A stretch of 64,000 nt of DNA from Rhabdornis inornatus (GCA_013397075.1 VWZS01008896.1:1-64000), one strand, 5' to 3'; counted from the stretch's first letter, positions 48,999 to 60,906 are shown. Numbers and translations: made by a program. Notes: generated by a model from the sequence alone, not told the origin.

Positions 48999-49698
48999 TG
49001 GGGAAATGTCTCAACACTTCAGAACTCATGAAGAACTCACACAGGCTAGAGACTTTCTGTTAGAAACACTGTAACAAAACAACTGGAAGTTGTTTACCTC
49101 TGGCAGAGAAGAAATTACAGTTATGAAATTAAGGCAGATCAGGGGTGGGTGTCCCATTAAACGACCGTTTCATTGCCCGCTGGCCAACAAAATATTAGCT
49201 GAATAGAAACAAACAGCATTACAGGTTACCACAGCTCCTGCAGATGGACAGGGGAGTTAAAAACACCCAAGGGCACCTGGGTCCAACATTTTTACCATTG
49301 TAAAGACAGCTACACTTCACCCTACCAGGCAATTGCCCTGGCAGTTAAGGCACAACAAACACCACAGCATGGCTAAACAAAGCCTGGATTGCTTTAGTTT
49401 CAATTACAGCCTTACTGGGTTTGCTAAGACTGACACACAAAGCTTCCTGCACAGGAATTATCTGCACACAGCACCTGTGAAAACATGACTTGGTTCTTGT
49501 TAAGAATCCCACTAGCTTGATATTTCATTTAAAAAAATAAAATAGAGCCTAGCCAATATGATTCCCTGGTGCAGCCTGAGGGTTTAGTCCATACTCCAAA
49601 TTCCTCTGCCACCCAGGGACAGAACTGAGCTCCCCACAAAGGAAAGGGAAGGGCTGCCTGCAAAAAACATTCTAATTACTGCAATATAGAAAACAAAA

Positions 49699-49732
49699 TA
49701 ATAATAGTAATAATAATAATTACAATAATAAA
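49699..49732. repeat. (AAT)n microsatellite
   Basis: Imperfect run of AAT/ATA units of about 34 bases, in the SLC25A44 5' intron. Confidence 0.85.
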
Positions 49733-50620
49733 GATGTATCCTTGATCTTTATTTAGTTTTATGTGCTCTAGTGCTTTGGGTTTAGAATTTCAGCCACAAC
49801 TTCTTGAGGAAATACCTGTACTTTCTCTGGACTCTCACCAATAACTCCTCTCATTCAGGATCTGATTTAGACAAAGTCACTTTAACTCCATGGCTCTAAA
49901 GCACTCAAAGTCCCTCCTGTGTGGAAGAAGGAAGGGATCCTGGCAGCTCCAGGGATGACCAGCATGGCTGCAGTTCCTACTTTGCCAACATAAAGAGTTT
50001 TGCTCAGAGCATTTAATCTTCCAGAAATTTAGACCAAGGCCTTGCTCAGGGCAGGGATCCCATCACGCTCATTAAGCAACTCTTTGATGATCTTTCAAGT
50101 AATTTTAGGGAAACTGATATCAAAGTAATGGCTACATCTCCTAAGAACTGACCTGCCCTCCAAAACAAGGTACAAGCTCGCCACAGCTCACACATTCTTA
50201 AACTCTGCAGCAGCTTATGTGCCAAAACCATCCCTCAGTGGTTCCTTCCCACCATGCACAAAACAGCATTTCTTGAACTTCTGCCTGGAAATCCAAGCAG
50301 GGGATACTAAACAGAGTATCCCTGCTCCTACTTTCTCATCTGGGCACAGCCTCAGTCTCCTATACACAGAACTCAACCTAGTACAAACCCCCCCCCTCCC
50401 TGCCAATTTATGCCCTTTTAATGCCACCCTGTCAGTCTGGTCCCCAAACCACTCTTTGCTGCAGCTGGAGCTAAAGATGATTCTCTGGCAAACACAGACA
50501 GGGCCTTTGTGTGCCCCGGCCAGGGACGTGTCCTGCCCAGCATGCTAATGCCTCAGCACCCGCCTGGGAACCATCCGGAGTCAGCGCCGAGGCTGCCTGG
50601 CATCTCCTTCAGCAAAGAAC

Positions 50621-50752
50621 CACAGAATAGTCTGAGCTGGACGGGACCCAGAAGAGCGTCGAGTCCCAAATCTTGAGTGAATGGCCCATTCGGAGATCGA
50701 ACCTTGACCTTGGTGTCATAAGCACCGTATCCAACTCACCGAGCTAAACTAA
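50621..50752 (-). mobile_element. tRNA-Ile/CR1 composite SINE (TguSINE1-like)
   Basis: Read on the minus strand, about 50750-50682 resembles a tRNA-Ile: a box A-like 'TTAGCTCGGTGAGTTGG', a diverged anticodon arm, and a box B-like 'AAGGTTCGATCTCCG'. Its 3' side joins a CR1-like tail ending near 50621 ('cacagaatag' on +). That head-plus-tail structure is the hallmark of songbird SINEs mobilised by CR1. Not a functional tRNA gene: the stems are mismatched. Confidence 0.72.
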
Positions 50753-51612
50753 TCCACTGCTCGCTCCTTAAATCACGCCAGGGTGGGAGCGGATACAAAC
50801 CCGCGAGGGAATCCTGGCTATGACCCCAGCCCCGCTGACAACCCGCAGCTCTCCGGAGCAGCTGTCGCTCTGTCCCCGATGTGACAGCGACACTCTGATG
50901 ACAGCACTTCTCTCCCCAGCACCTCCAACCTCACCCTCCTACCTCCCAAGCGAAACCACCAACTCTGATCCCTGCTCCGCAAAAGCTTGGCCGCGTTCTG
51001 AGGCCGTCAACAGCGGCAGAGCTCGGTCCGGGATCCGCTCAAGGTCACTGCCGGGCCAGACGCGTCCCCAGCACCGCGGCTCCGTGTCGCGGGGGTGTCC
51101 CCACTGTCCCCAAGCCAGCTTTACCCCTGCAGCCCCGGCGTCTCCGGCCCGTTTCCCGTCCACCCCGGAGGGAACTCCAGCCTCTGCCCTGGGGAGGTCC
51201 CTGGACCTTCCAGCTCCTTTCCCCAAGGCCGTTCAAGCCCCGTCCCGCTTGCCCCGGGGGGCCTCGCTGAGGGGGGCTCCGGGCCCTTCCTCGCCTGCCC
51301 CGGGACACTCCGACCCCTTCTCCCGGGGTCTTTCAAGGCCAAGTCGGTTAAAGCTGGTCTCACACCAACCTTCTCCCCCACCCCGGTTTACGTGCACCCC
51401 TCGGCAGCCGCCCCCTCTGCCCTACCTGCCGCCCTCCCGTCCAGCCGCGCAGCCTCCACACCTGCCCAGGCCCCTGCTCAGTCGTCGCCGCCTGCACCGC
51501 GCCGCGCCGGGCCGTGCCACCACCGTTAGGCCCTGCGGCGCCGCTGCTGGCCCAGTTCAAGCCTCTGCCCCGGCCCGCCGCAGGCCCGGCACCGGCCCCA
51601 CCACCCCCTCAC

Positions 51613-51780
51613 CTCGCGCCGGCAGAAGGGACCCCCGACGACCCCCCGACCTGCCCGGCCTCGCCGCCCCATGGCCGCTCCCCGGCCGGAAGTGACCGGC
51701 AGCGTCAGCGCCCGAGCGCCGCCGCCATCTTGGGAACGGGCAGAGGCCGCACCGGAAGTGCCCACGCTCTTCCGGCCCGC
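51613..51780 (-). promoter_or_regulatory. SLC25A44: SLC25A44 CpG-island promoter and noncoding first exon
   Basis: CpG-dense sequence with two CCGGAAGTG ETS motifs (51686-51694, 51752-51760), a third inverted ETS core (51767-51775) and a YY1-type GCCGCCATCTTG (51721-51732): the usual elements of a TATA-less housekeeping promoter. On the minus strand a good donor (GCGAG|GTGAGG) at 51612/51613 would end the noncoding first exon and splice to the acceptor at 46867. The exact start is not determined. Confidence 0.7.
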
Positions 51781-52144
51781 AGTAAAGAGGGCGGCGGGGG
51801 AGGGGGGGAAGGGAGGGCGCGGACCTTAAAGGGACCGCGCCGAAATACGGATCTTAAAGGGGCCGTCAGCGGCCGCATGCGGGAGGGGCCGGGGCGGGGC
51901 GAGGAGGGGAAAACAGCACGGATTCACCACAGGAAGGGAGCGATGGGCGAGAGTGAGAGGGTTGTCCCCCTCTCCCCACTCTCCCAGCCCCTCACTGCAC
52001 GTGTACACTGCTCAGGAGTGTCTGTCTTACAGGCCCACACGAGTTCCCCTGGCCCAGGCCTCGCACACCCCCACGCACATTGCCCAAAAATACCCCGGAG
52101 CTGCTGCATGGACCCAGCAATGTGAGCCATTGAGTTTTCCTTTT

Positions 52145-52150
52145 TTTAAT
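52145..52150 (-). terminator. Candidate SEMA4A poly(A) signal
   Basis: TTTAAT on the + strand (ATTAAA on the minus strand), about 580 bases past the SEMA4A stop and about 370 bases from the SLC25A44 promoter elements. No canonical AATAAA was seen in the interval. Confidence 0.4.
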
Positions 52151-52728
52151 AAAAAAAGCAAAGAGCGGGAAAATGTACAGCTGGTTTGACTTTAAAAAGG
52201 CAGATCAAAGACATTGGAAATGGACAGCTAGGAAGAAGTGGGGGGCTCTGCCACCCCGGGGACCCAAGGGTTGGGGTCATGCAGTGTTGAGGGGTGGGTG
52301 CCAGTGCGGAGTGAGTGCCCATGGGGTTGGCTTATGGAGCCCATTGAGCACAGCTTACCCCATGTTGAGATTTTTATGGAACCTGGAGTTTTTCCCTGTG
52401 GTAATACCAGTGTCAGCATCCACCTTTTCCAGCCATGCCCACCCCACGTCCTTGCCCCACAGCCACATTTCTCCTCTGTGCCACATCCTTTGCCTGTCCC
52501 CATGACCTTCTTTTGCCCTCCGCTCTCTCCCCATCCCACTCCCTTGCCCCATCCCACTGCTGCTGCTCTCAGGGCCCATTCTACCCCCTGCCCCAGAATG
52601 TGAACCTTAGGTTAAAATAGGTGTATTAAATAAAAAAAAACCAACAAAACAAAACCAAAAACCCTTTCACATTCACATCCCTCTCCATATCCCCCCTCTC
52701 CCAGGGTCTCCCTGACCCGCTGGCAGTG

Positions 52729-55700
52729 TCATGCCATGACCCCTGCTGGCACATGGAGTCGGTTGTTGTCAATGTCGATGTCCCCATCAAGCTGGAGGCA
52801 GCAAGCGCGGGAGCCTTCATCCTCCTCCTCCTCCTCGGTGGCAGCTCCAGGTGCTGGGGGCTCTCTGGTGCCCCCATTGAGAGGCACCTTCTCCCGGTGG
52901 CGAGATGGGGGGCTGTGGGGCATGCTGCAGCCCCGCACCTTGCTCCGAGCTTTGAGCTGGTCACGGTAGGCAAGGAGGGCCAGGCAGGCAGCCACGGTCA
53001 GCGTCACTGCCAGCAGCACCGTCACCGTGACAAACCCTGGCCAGTATGAGCGGGGGTTGCCAGAGCCCGAGGACTCCCAGGCCAACTCCTTCTCATCCAG
53101 CCTGGCCCCCAGGGCTCCCCCACCAGAGTCCCTAAGCTGGTAGTGAGCCACGGTCCAGGTGTAGCCGTTCTCTGTGGCCTGGCACTTGTAGGTGCCGGCC
53201 ATTCCCTGCTGCATGATGACCACCAGCGTGTGGTCAGGCAGCAGCACTGTGTGCCCCCGGGCACTGCTGGGCTGCTGCCAGCTGTAGGTTGCCAGTGTGG
53301 AATGGCGGGGGCATGGCAGCTGGACCACGGTGTTCAGCTTGGGGCTGAGCCCTGTGGGTGCAGAGAACAGGGTGATGTGGTGCACCCCATGTGCCCCATC
53401 CAACCCCACGTGTCCCATTCCGCTGTGCTCCCATACTCAACCCTGTACAGTGGGATCCTCTGGTGCCCCCCAGGATCGGGGTGCAGCTGCACTCCTCCCA
53501 CGGTGGCATGTGGTGACCGGGTTCCCTGTCTCAACATCCTGCAGCCATGCACTCCTGCGGCCAGGAGAGCGGGGTCAGCATCCCAGTGACCTCCACACCC
53601 CCTTCCCATTCTCACCCTGTTGCTCACACGTCCTCGGCAGCGAGGCGGGCAGGCTGGCAGGAGCCCTCCAGGCTGTGCCAGGCGCAGTAAGGGTCCCGTG
53701 CCAGCACGCACTCGGCGCAGCTCTGGTGCAAGCTGCAGTTGGCCAGCGGGATCTGCAGGACACCTCTGGAGTAGCCCACATAGAGGATGCCCTGGGAAAG
53801 GAGAGGTGCACGGCTGAGCCTCCCCCCAGCCTCTGGTGCTGGTGTTGGATGGCTGTTGGGTGGTCTGGGTGTTCACATCTGTCCTACCTTCCCTGGGGCC
53901 AGCAGCAGGTTCTTCACTGGCTCTGGCATTGCAAAGAGCTGGATGCTCTCCACGATGTGGGGACCCTCAGGCAGCTCCACTGCCTTGTGCAGGAAACCCT
54001 CAGCTGTGGGGCACGAAGGACATCACTGAGGCTTTGGAGCCAAGGGAAGGGTCAGAGGGGTGACCCTGTGTGCACCCCCATATAAACCCACCTGTGGCCA
54101 GGAACATGACACGATACATGGTCCCCGAGACCCCACGAGTCTCATCTACTGTGATGTGTGTGTAGGTGACATCCGACTTCACCAGGAGAGGCTGCCCCTG
54201 GATGGGTGACACCTTCCCATCCATCAGGAAATGGTCCTTCATGAAACTGAGGGCTTTGTCCGAGGAGGGACCCATGGAGCACTGTGGGGGAGAGAGGGGT
54301 ATGTGCTGCTGTGGGAAACTGAGGCATGGGGAGGATGTGCTGCATCACTGCACTGCCCTGTGCCAGCATCAGTGGGGTGCAGAGGGACCTTTCTCCTTTT
54401 TCACCCTGCTGGCAGTGCAAGCACACAGGCCAAACTGGTCCCCATCTCTTGGGGACCAACATTGTCCCCTGAAAAGTCCAGTGGGGAGCACTCACGCTGC
54501 CAGGCCGGGGATTCATGTCAGGGCCACTGTAGACAGTCCAGCGAGAGCTCTCCTTGTTCAGCTCCTTGTACTTGCCCTTGAAGACCTTCTCCAGATCCTC
54601 CTGGCTGTAGGCACAGACGGCAGTGCTGCCCGCCCTGCCCACCTGCCTGCAGAGAGGGATAGCCAGGTGGGCAGCAGTAGGGCACAGGCCCCTGGACTTC
54701 CTCCACACCCCTGGGCACTCACCACTGCGAGGTGAAGACGGCGTAGAAGTCAGCACGGCCGTCGTGGCGGAGCAGGGCAAAGGCGTGGTGGATGACGTTG
54801 AAGGGGAAGTGGCCAGTCTGGGAGCACACCAGCTGCGCCTTCAGGAAAGTTGTCCACTTCTTCTGCAGCACCTTGTCCCCCCCTACATCGCTCTGCCAGA
54901 GCCAGAGGGTGCTCATTACCAAGGTGACAAGACCCAGTTACTCCCTTTGTCCCCTGTCATTGTCCACCATCATGGTGTCATCATCCCATGTCATTCTCCC
55001 CTATCATTGCTGACCATCCCAGTACAACTATTGTCCCCAATATCCTCTCCTGTCATTATCCCACATCATCATCATCAACCCCATCACTGTACCCCCATTG
55101 TAGCCCACCATCATTCCCTCCTGTCACCCCTGCACACACCTTGCAGACACGGGCCACCCGTGGCACCAGGAGCCGCTCAAAGAAGTCGAACTCTTCTGCT
55201 GTTTCCTCGAAGAAGAAGTAGACTTTGTCGTCCCCAGGTATGCTGAAGGAGGCCACGAAGGCAGCGTCGGCTACAGGCACAGCCAGGGCAGGTGGGTGAG
55301 GAGCTGGAGCTGGGGGGGGCTGCAGGCACCTCCCCAGGAATTCTCCCCAGGAATCCTCCCCAGGACCTTCCCTCTGCTCACCCGAGAGCCAGCGCAGGAA
55401 GGCGTCTGTCTTGAGCAGGGTGCGGGTGCCCAGGGAGCGGGAGATGATGGGCTCGTTGCCCTGGAAGTTGTTCATGGTGCCGGCATAGAGCTCTCCATCT
55501 GCCCAGGGACAGAGCGGAGGGTGAGCAGTGGTGAGGACCCTCACCCTCACCCTCCACTCCATCCCAGGGATGGGTGCCCACCTGTGAGGCCACTGGCCCC
55601 ATACTCACCCACCAGCAGGGCCGTGTAGTTGTGCTGGGGATTGAAGGGGCACTGGCCCTTCCCATCCAGGAAGGGTCCTCTGCCACTGGGCACCAGTGTG

Positions 55701-57791
55701 AAGTTTTCCAGGTCCTGTGGAAAACGGGAGAAAAATCAGCCAAAGGAGTGAAAACAGCCCCAAATCTGTAGGAAATGACTGTGGAATACCTTGCAGACAT
55801 GGCCCATGTCTTCAAGGTGGGTGCAGGGATGATGACAGGGGGTGATGGCAGAGGATGCTGGGGGTACCCGGCTCCTGTCAACTTCCCTCATTTTTGTTTT
55901 GGGAAGCGGCAGTCCCCACCACATGCTCAGCACTGAGGAAACTGAGGCAGGGACAGAGAACCTGGAGTCACCTGAGGGACCCAAAATTGGGATTTCCCTG
56001 CCAGAGGAAGAGTTTCTGGCAGCTAAGTGAGAATCACCAAGGGCTCCTTTAGCAGACGGGACACAAAGATGTCCCTTGGGAGGGACACCCAGCACCCCCA
56101 TCCCGGGGACACCCCATTATTCACTTCTGGGACCGTATTTTGTGGGTCCTCACAGAAACCCCACAACCTGCCCAGAGACCCCCTGCACCCTATCCTGGGG
56201 AGGACACTCACAATGTAGGTGCACGCAGGGCTGAAGGCATAGGTCCCACAGATGTAGAGGTGGGTCTGGTTCAGGGCCACCAGGACTCGAATGAAGTTGA
56301 AGCACTCAGTCTGAGGGGGAAAGAGCAGAGTTGGGTGCTGAGCACCCCAGCAGCTTTGTGGGACCCCTGAGCCCCCACAGGGCCATCTCACCTCTTGGCT
56401 CTTCCTCTTAAAAGCACATTCAGAGGTTTTCTCGTCTGTTGGTCCCCACATAATCTGCAAAGGGAATGAAGATGATCCTGGGCTGTTGAACCCAACCCTA
56501 TGGGGGAAACTGAAACACAGCGCAGGGTCCCCCCCCTCCCCCCTCCCTCCTCCCCAAAAGTGGTGGCTGCTCACCGAGGCTTTGGCACGGATGCTGCCAG
56601 GGGTGCCAACAGTGAGGGCCAGCACCCAGTCACGTGCCCCCACGTACAGCTCGTCCTTGCTCTCATCCAGCAGGAGGACATCGTAATGGGAGACGTTATC
56701 CTGGCTGAAGTGGGTGAGGGTCCTCCGGGGGTCCCCTGGCAGGAGCAAAGGGGATGATGGGGGCCAAGGGGTCACACACACACACCACCACCATCATCTG
56801 CATGTGGATATGGCAGCAGCTGCCATTGCAACTTGTGTTACGTCGTACACAGGAAATGGGGTGCGGTTTTCCCCTTCAGCTCCCACCTCACCATCACCCC
56901 TTCGTCCTCCAGGTCCTCACCTCCCCCAGTCCCCTCCAGGTCCTACTGCAAGAGCTGAATACCCCCAAGGTACAGACCCCCAGAAATGGAGTTCATTTTC
57001 CCCCAAGCTGTGCCTGTGATGCTTTGGGGCCATGGCCAAGGGCAGTGCTCCGTTTGGGTGCCACTCTGGAGGGATTACAGGCCCCCGAGGTGCCAGACTG
57101 GGGATGCCACCAGCCCCCAGGGTGCCCTCAGGCACAGCCAGGGACTGCAGATTATTGTTCATCCCCACCAGGCACTGAAACTGGGGGATTTTTGCAATTC
57201 TGGGTATGGCTGCATGGGGAAAGGGAAGTGATAGTGCAGTCAGGGCTGGAATGGCACGACCCTGCCGTGGGGCACAGACTCTCTTGCAGCCCGATTGCCA
57301 CATCACAGCCCCTCCAAGCTCCTGCTTTGCCACCTGCCTTTCAGCTGGACATACCATGCCCTGTCCCTTCCAGAGGCAGCTTTTCCTCCCGCCAGGGTGA
57401 CCCTGACCCAGGGTGACCCTAGGTGCCAGGTGGGTGACAAAATTGCTGTTGGATCTGGCCCACTGAGTGCTGGGGTGCCAAGCAGCCTCATCTACTCTCA
57501 TCCCCCACCGCTTCACCTGCGGCCACCAGCACTGTCTCCAACCCCACACGAGGGTCAGTGATGGGGTGGGGGAGCTACGATGGGGGACACCCCAAGGTTC
57601 CTGATGCTGGATGCTCAACCCTGGGGTTGCACACTGTCCCACGCAGAGGTTGTGTGTCCCCCTCCCCAACTGTCCCAGCTCTTCCCAGTGCCATACTCAC
57701 CGCTGGGGAAGGTGACGCGGGGCAGGGGCTCTGCGCAGAGCATGGCAGCCGGCACCACCACCCCGCAGAGCAGCCGAAGGGCGGCGGGCAT
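52729..57791 (-). CDS. SEMA4A: SEMA4A, class 4 transmembrane semaphorin
   Basis: SEMA4A signals through plexins and immune receptors in axon guidance, retina and T cells. Fourteen coding exons on the minus strand: 57791-57701, 56735-56575, 56454-56392, 56310-56212, 55714-55609, 55498-55382, 55270-55140, 54892-54723, 54646-54496, 54281-54092, 54003-53888, 53791-53628, 53554-53442, 53351-52729 (TGA). They join in frame to 764 residues; human has 761. Order: signal peptide (MPAALRLLCGVVVPAAMLCA), Sema domain about 45-470 (SECAFKRKSQE, FSPACTYI, YFFFEETAEEFDFFERL, KEPS-type KYKELNKESSRWTVYSGP), PSI about 485-535 (CSLHQSCAECVLARDPYCAW), a C2-type Ig with Cys at about 571 and 614, a membrane helix at about 662-686 (FVTVTVLLAVTLTVAACLAL) and a cytoplasmic tail ending DIDNNRLHVPAGVMA, comparable to the human VDADNN...EVA end. 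The tail and upstream conserved positions identify 4A. Intact; GC-rich. Confidence 0.96.
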
Positions 57792-58832
57792 GGCGGGGGG
57801 CGGCAGGGATGCGCCCCAAGAGGGTCCCACCACCATCCCTGCGGGGAGGGCGAGGGTGAGGGCACACGCTGCTGGGCTGCGTGTCACTTCACCCGGCGGA
57901 AACAAGACAGGGGAAGCAGCACCCGGCAGAGAGGTGGGGGATGGGGGGGGCCCTCAGCGCCTCGAGCCCCACGTGGCCCCCCAGTCTGGACACGAACTTC
58001 CCACTGCTACACAGCCAGAGACATCCCCTCGGCCTGCTGGGTCCTGCACCAAAACCTCTGGCACAGCCAGAGATGTCCCCTCAGGCTGCGGGGCTCCTGC
58101 ACCAAAATCTCTGTCACAGCCAGAGACATCCCCTTGCCCTCTGGAGCTCCTGCACCAAAACCTCTGTCACAGTCAGAGATGTCCCCCCACCCTGCGGGGC
58201 TCCAGCACCGGGGACCCCGCTGAGAGATGTCCAGATGCTCCTGCCTTTGCCCCCAGAGCCTCAGAGACCATCCCCATCAGGGATTCCTCTGTCTGGCTCC
58301 ATCAGTTATCAGAGCGCCAACAAAATGGGGGAGAACACACACGGGAACCCCCTTCTTGCAGCTCTTTCTGCAGCTCATTCCAGAAGCATTGGGGAAAGAG
58401 CCACGTCTCAAGAACCTCACGGTCCCCAGGACCCCTTTGCTGATAGCCACCGTATCCCCAGCGAGCGGCATTACCTCTCTGGCAGGCGAGGACAGAGCCG
58501 CTCACCTCCACCCCTGGAGCACGGGCACCAGGCGAGCGCCTGAGCCCTGGGGGCTGTGGCCACCAGACTCCCGTGGGCCCATGCCCTGGATCCAGCAGAA
58601 GCGTGGCCGTGCTGCCAAGCTCCCAGCCCGGCTCGTGCTGGGCTCGCTGCAGCCCGGCCCAGCCCAACCCAGCCCTGCGTGGCTCCGCCGCGACTGCGGG
58701 AACCTGAAAGTCCTGCTGGAAAACGACGAGCCTCGGCAGGTTGGGGCAGTGGGAGCCTGTGCCCGCCTCCCCTGCCTCGCACCCCCTCAGGGACAGCAGC
58801 GAAGCCTGGTGGAGGCAGCTGGGATGGGAACC
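57792..58832. other. SEMA4A upstream region
   Basis: GC-rich sequence 5' of the SEMA4A ATG. It must hold the promoter or a 5'UTR exon, but no TATA box or clear splice site stands out. Open frames on both strands reflect composition and the minisatellite at 58010. Confidence 0.5.
58010..58210. repeat. 53-bp minisatellite, about 4 units
   Basis: CACAGCCAGAGA (last unit CACAGTCAGAGA) recurs at 58010, 58062, 58115 and 58168, a 52-53 base period. Each is followed by CATCCCC or TGTCCCC, a variable block and CTCCTGCACCAAAA. It lies about 220-420 bases upstream of the SEMA4A ATG. Confidence 0.93.
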
Positions 58833-58986
58833 AGAGAGCTCTGCTCCTCCAGCTGGATGCCCAGGGGATGACGTGGGGGAGAAAGATGTGCTCAGATACC
58901 TGGGTTTGCTTGCTGGGGAAATCCTTGGGGTGAAGGAAAAAATGGCATTTTCCCTGTCGATTGTGTGGACCAACAGCGGGCCTGAG

Positions 58987-59185
58987 CATCAACCCCAAAA
59001 CCAGCCTCACAGAGACAAGCATCACCCCCAAAACCAGCCCCATGGAGACGAACATCACCCCCAAAACCAGCCCCACGGAGACAAGCATCACCCCCAAAAC
59101 CAGCCTCCCAGGACTGAGCATTGCTCCCCACAAACACCCCCATGGGGCCGAGCATCGCCCCCACAAAACTCCCGCAGCTGTTCCA
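58987..59185. repeat. 33-bp minisatellite (copy 1 of the duplication)
   Basis: CATCAC/CATCAA starts recur at 58987, 59020, 59053 and 59086 with exact 33-base spacing; two more diverged units follow near 59119 and 59153. Unit about: catcacccccaaaaccagcc + ccacggagacaag. Because 33 is divisible by three, long open frames appear on both strands, with an 11-residue period (ITPKTSPTETS on +). Confidence 0.95.
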
Positions 59186-59667
59186 GGAACCTGCCTCCCC
59201 GAAGTTTCCATCCTTAGCCCCTGTCTGCTCTTGGGATGGCTGCAGGCAAGAAATCCCACAAAGCCAAAGCCCCGGAATTCCTCAACATCACAGCTGTACC
59301 TGAGGTACCCCAATATCTCTCTGGAGCATCCTGGGTCCTCCTTACCTGCCTCTCCCGTCCCCACAGCAGCGCAGTGGGACATGGAGCCCTGGGAGGGCAG
59401 CGCTGTCCTCAGCACCTTGCTTGGCTGGGACAGAAGCTCCTTGTGAGCGCAGAAAGTAGGTTACTCTGCCCCGGATTTCCCACTTGGAGAAGGGCTGGCT
59501 GAGGGACGGGGCTGTACAGAGCCTTGGACCAGCTTGAACCTTGGACATTGTTCTGCCCTGGGCCAAAGCCACTGTTGCTGCCTGTCAGGGATTAACCCTT
59601 AGAATGGCCGTAATAAAACACAGCAACACGGTCTCCTCTCAAGACAGGAAAAGGGAGATAGAGACAC

Positions 59668-59673
59668 TTTATT
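59668..59673 (-). terminator. Minus-strand poly(A) signal, possibly the end of LMNA (copy 1)
   Basis: TTTATT on the + strand (AATAAA on the minus strand) in the setting gttacAATAAAgtgtctct, with U/GU-rich sequence downstream. LMNA is the gene expected here by synteny (same strand, upstream of SEMA4A), so this may be its 3' end. I found no lamin coding exon in the window to prove it. Confidence 0.4.
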
Positions 59674-60905
59674 GTAACACTGCCTTGCTTAAGAACAGTC
59701 ACTCGCTGCTCTAGGGACAGAACACAGCTCATTGGTTAGAGCACAAAACAGCTCTTGTACAGGTGTTTTCATTATAGACAACAGAGTTCTCAAAATACAC
59801 ACTCCGTAAACTGTAGCAGGTGCCTCTGTTTGTTCCTGGGCAAACCTCTGCTCCCAGGCCAGCCCTTGGGAAAGCCCCGTGTTCTCATGAAGCCTTCCCA
59901 CGGGCAACTCACGGGCAACTCCACAAGCCACCAAGGCTGCGGAGGGGGAGGAGGGATGGGAAAGGGAGCAGAGGCTCCTTGGCGAGGCTGAAGGCTTGAC
60001 TGGGGCTGTGGTGAGGCTGAGGAAAACCGCCAGTGTTCCCCAGGATGAGCCAGGGCTGACACAGGATGTGAGGCGACAGCAGCCTCAAGAGGAAGCCAGA
60101 ATCCCTTCTGAGCCCTATCTCTCCTCTTTTTTAGGTCCCCTGGTCACAGCAGTCTGGGGACATGGATGTAATTTACAGCCTCTCTATATAGGATTTGGCA
60201 CATGGGAGTGAGTGCCACCAAGGGTCTCTCAACAATGGGGTGGTTTTAGTTTCCCCTGATACTTTCACATTGACCACAACTGTGGCTTCATGGGTGTTGC
60301 TCCTGCTTGATCTCCTCCTGGAGGATTCCTGCTAAGCCAGGCAATATTGTGCTGTCAATGGACATGCATACTCCCTGCAAAGAGCACATCACCTGCTATG
60401 GGACGGAGTCAGGTCCAGCCCATGTGCTCAGCTGAGCTGTGATGGAGGCAGGGCAGGTGTGAACTGGTGGCATTGATCTCCCAGCTGCTCAGACATTCCC
60501 TGTGCCTCAATTTCCCACCGCAGAGAAGAGTTTGGTCCTTCTCTGCAGCTGGACTCCAATCCCCTGCCCATGTCACATCGCAGGAATATCCCTGTGGTGT
60601 GGGGGGTGCAGGGATGCTCCCAACACCCACGGGGGGCTGGGGCAGCTCAGCCTGGGGGAAGCTCTTTCAACCCCCTCAGATCCGGAGCAGGGTGTGTGTG
60701 TGTGGGGAGATAAAAGGCAAGGGAGGAGAGGGGGTGGACTAAGGACATGAAGGGGAGGAATTTTGGGGATGTACATAAGAGGAAATGGGAGACGATTCAT
60801 GGGGGTGTTCGAAAAAAATGGTGGGGAGAGCTGGGGGGGCAGGTAAAAGAGAGGAGGATGCACAGGAGGGAGTTGAGGGGTGGAGGAGGAGTGGAGGGGT
60901 GTAAA

Positions 60906-60906
60906 N
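60906..60906. other. Single-N assembly gap between duplicated copies
   Basis: The N sits exactly at the end of copy 1 and the start of copy 2 of the 2073-bp repeat. Confidence 0.97.

Larger units (their letters stand above)
46867..51612 (-). other. SLC25A44: SLC25A44 5'UTR intron
   Basis: About 4.7 kb inferred intron between the noncoding first exon and the exon carrying the ATG. It contains an LTR piece, a sense CR1, an AAT-rich microsatellite and a tRNA-derived SINE, annotated separately. No coding exon seen. Confidence 0.6.
58833..60905. repeat. 2073-bp direct repeat, copy 1
   Basis: Runs from 'agagagctctgctcctcc' to 'ggaggggtgtaaa' just before the N at 60906. Every stretch I compared, and all open frames inside, are identical to copy 2 at an offset of 2074. 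The left border continues into unique sequence without a gap. See findings for the artefact question. Confidence 0.95.

Noticed and set aside
50682..50750. tRNA-Ile gene on the minus strand
   Set aside because: Stems are mismatched and it is joined to a CR1-like tail, so it is the head of a SINE and not a working tRNA gene.
50820..51695. 291-codon open frame on the + strand
   Set aside because: Lies across the CpG island of SLC25A44; proline/arginine/serine-rich translation typical of GC-rich noncoding DNA, with no family match.
53297..54085. 262-codon + frame antisense to SEMA4A
   Set aside because: Shadow of the GC-rich SEMA4A coding exons; it has no independent similarity.
54142..54780. 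212-codon minus-strand frame through SEMA4A introns
   Set aside because: It only reads through true SEMA4A exons into introns in the wrong frame; the spliced SEMA4A model explains the conserved parts.
58010..59185. CRISPR-like spacing of repeats
   Set aside because: The units are contiguous minisatellites (53 and 33 bp) without unique spacers, and the DNA is vertebrate.
58471..59415. 314-codon open frame on the minus strand upstream of SEMA4A
   Set aside because: Its length comes from the in-frame 33-bp minisatellite and GC-rich flanks; no resemblance to a protein family and the opposite strand is open too.
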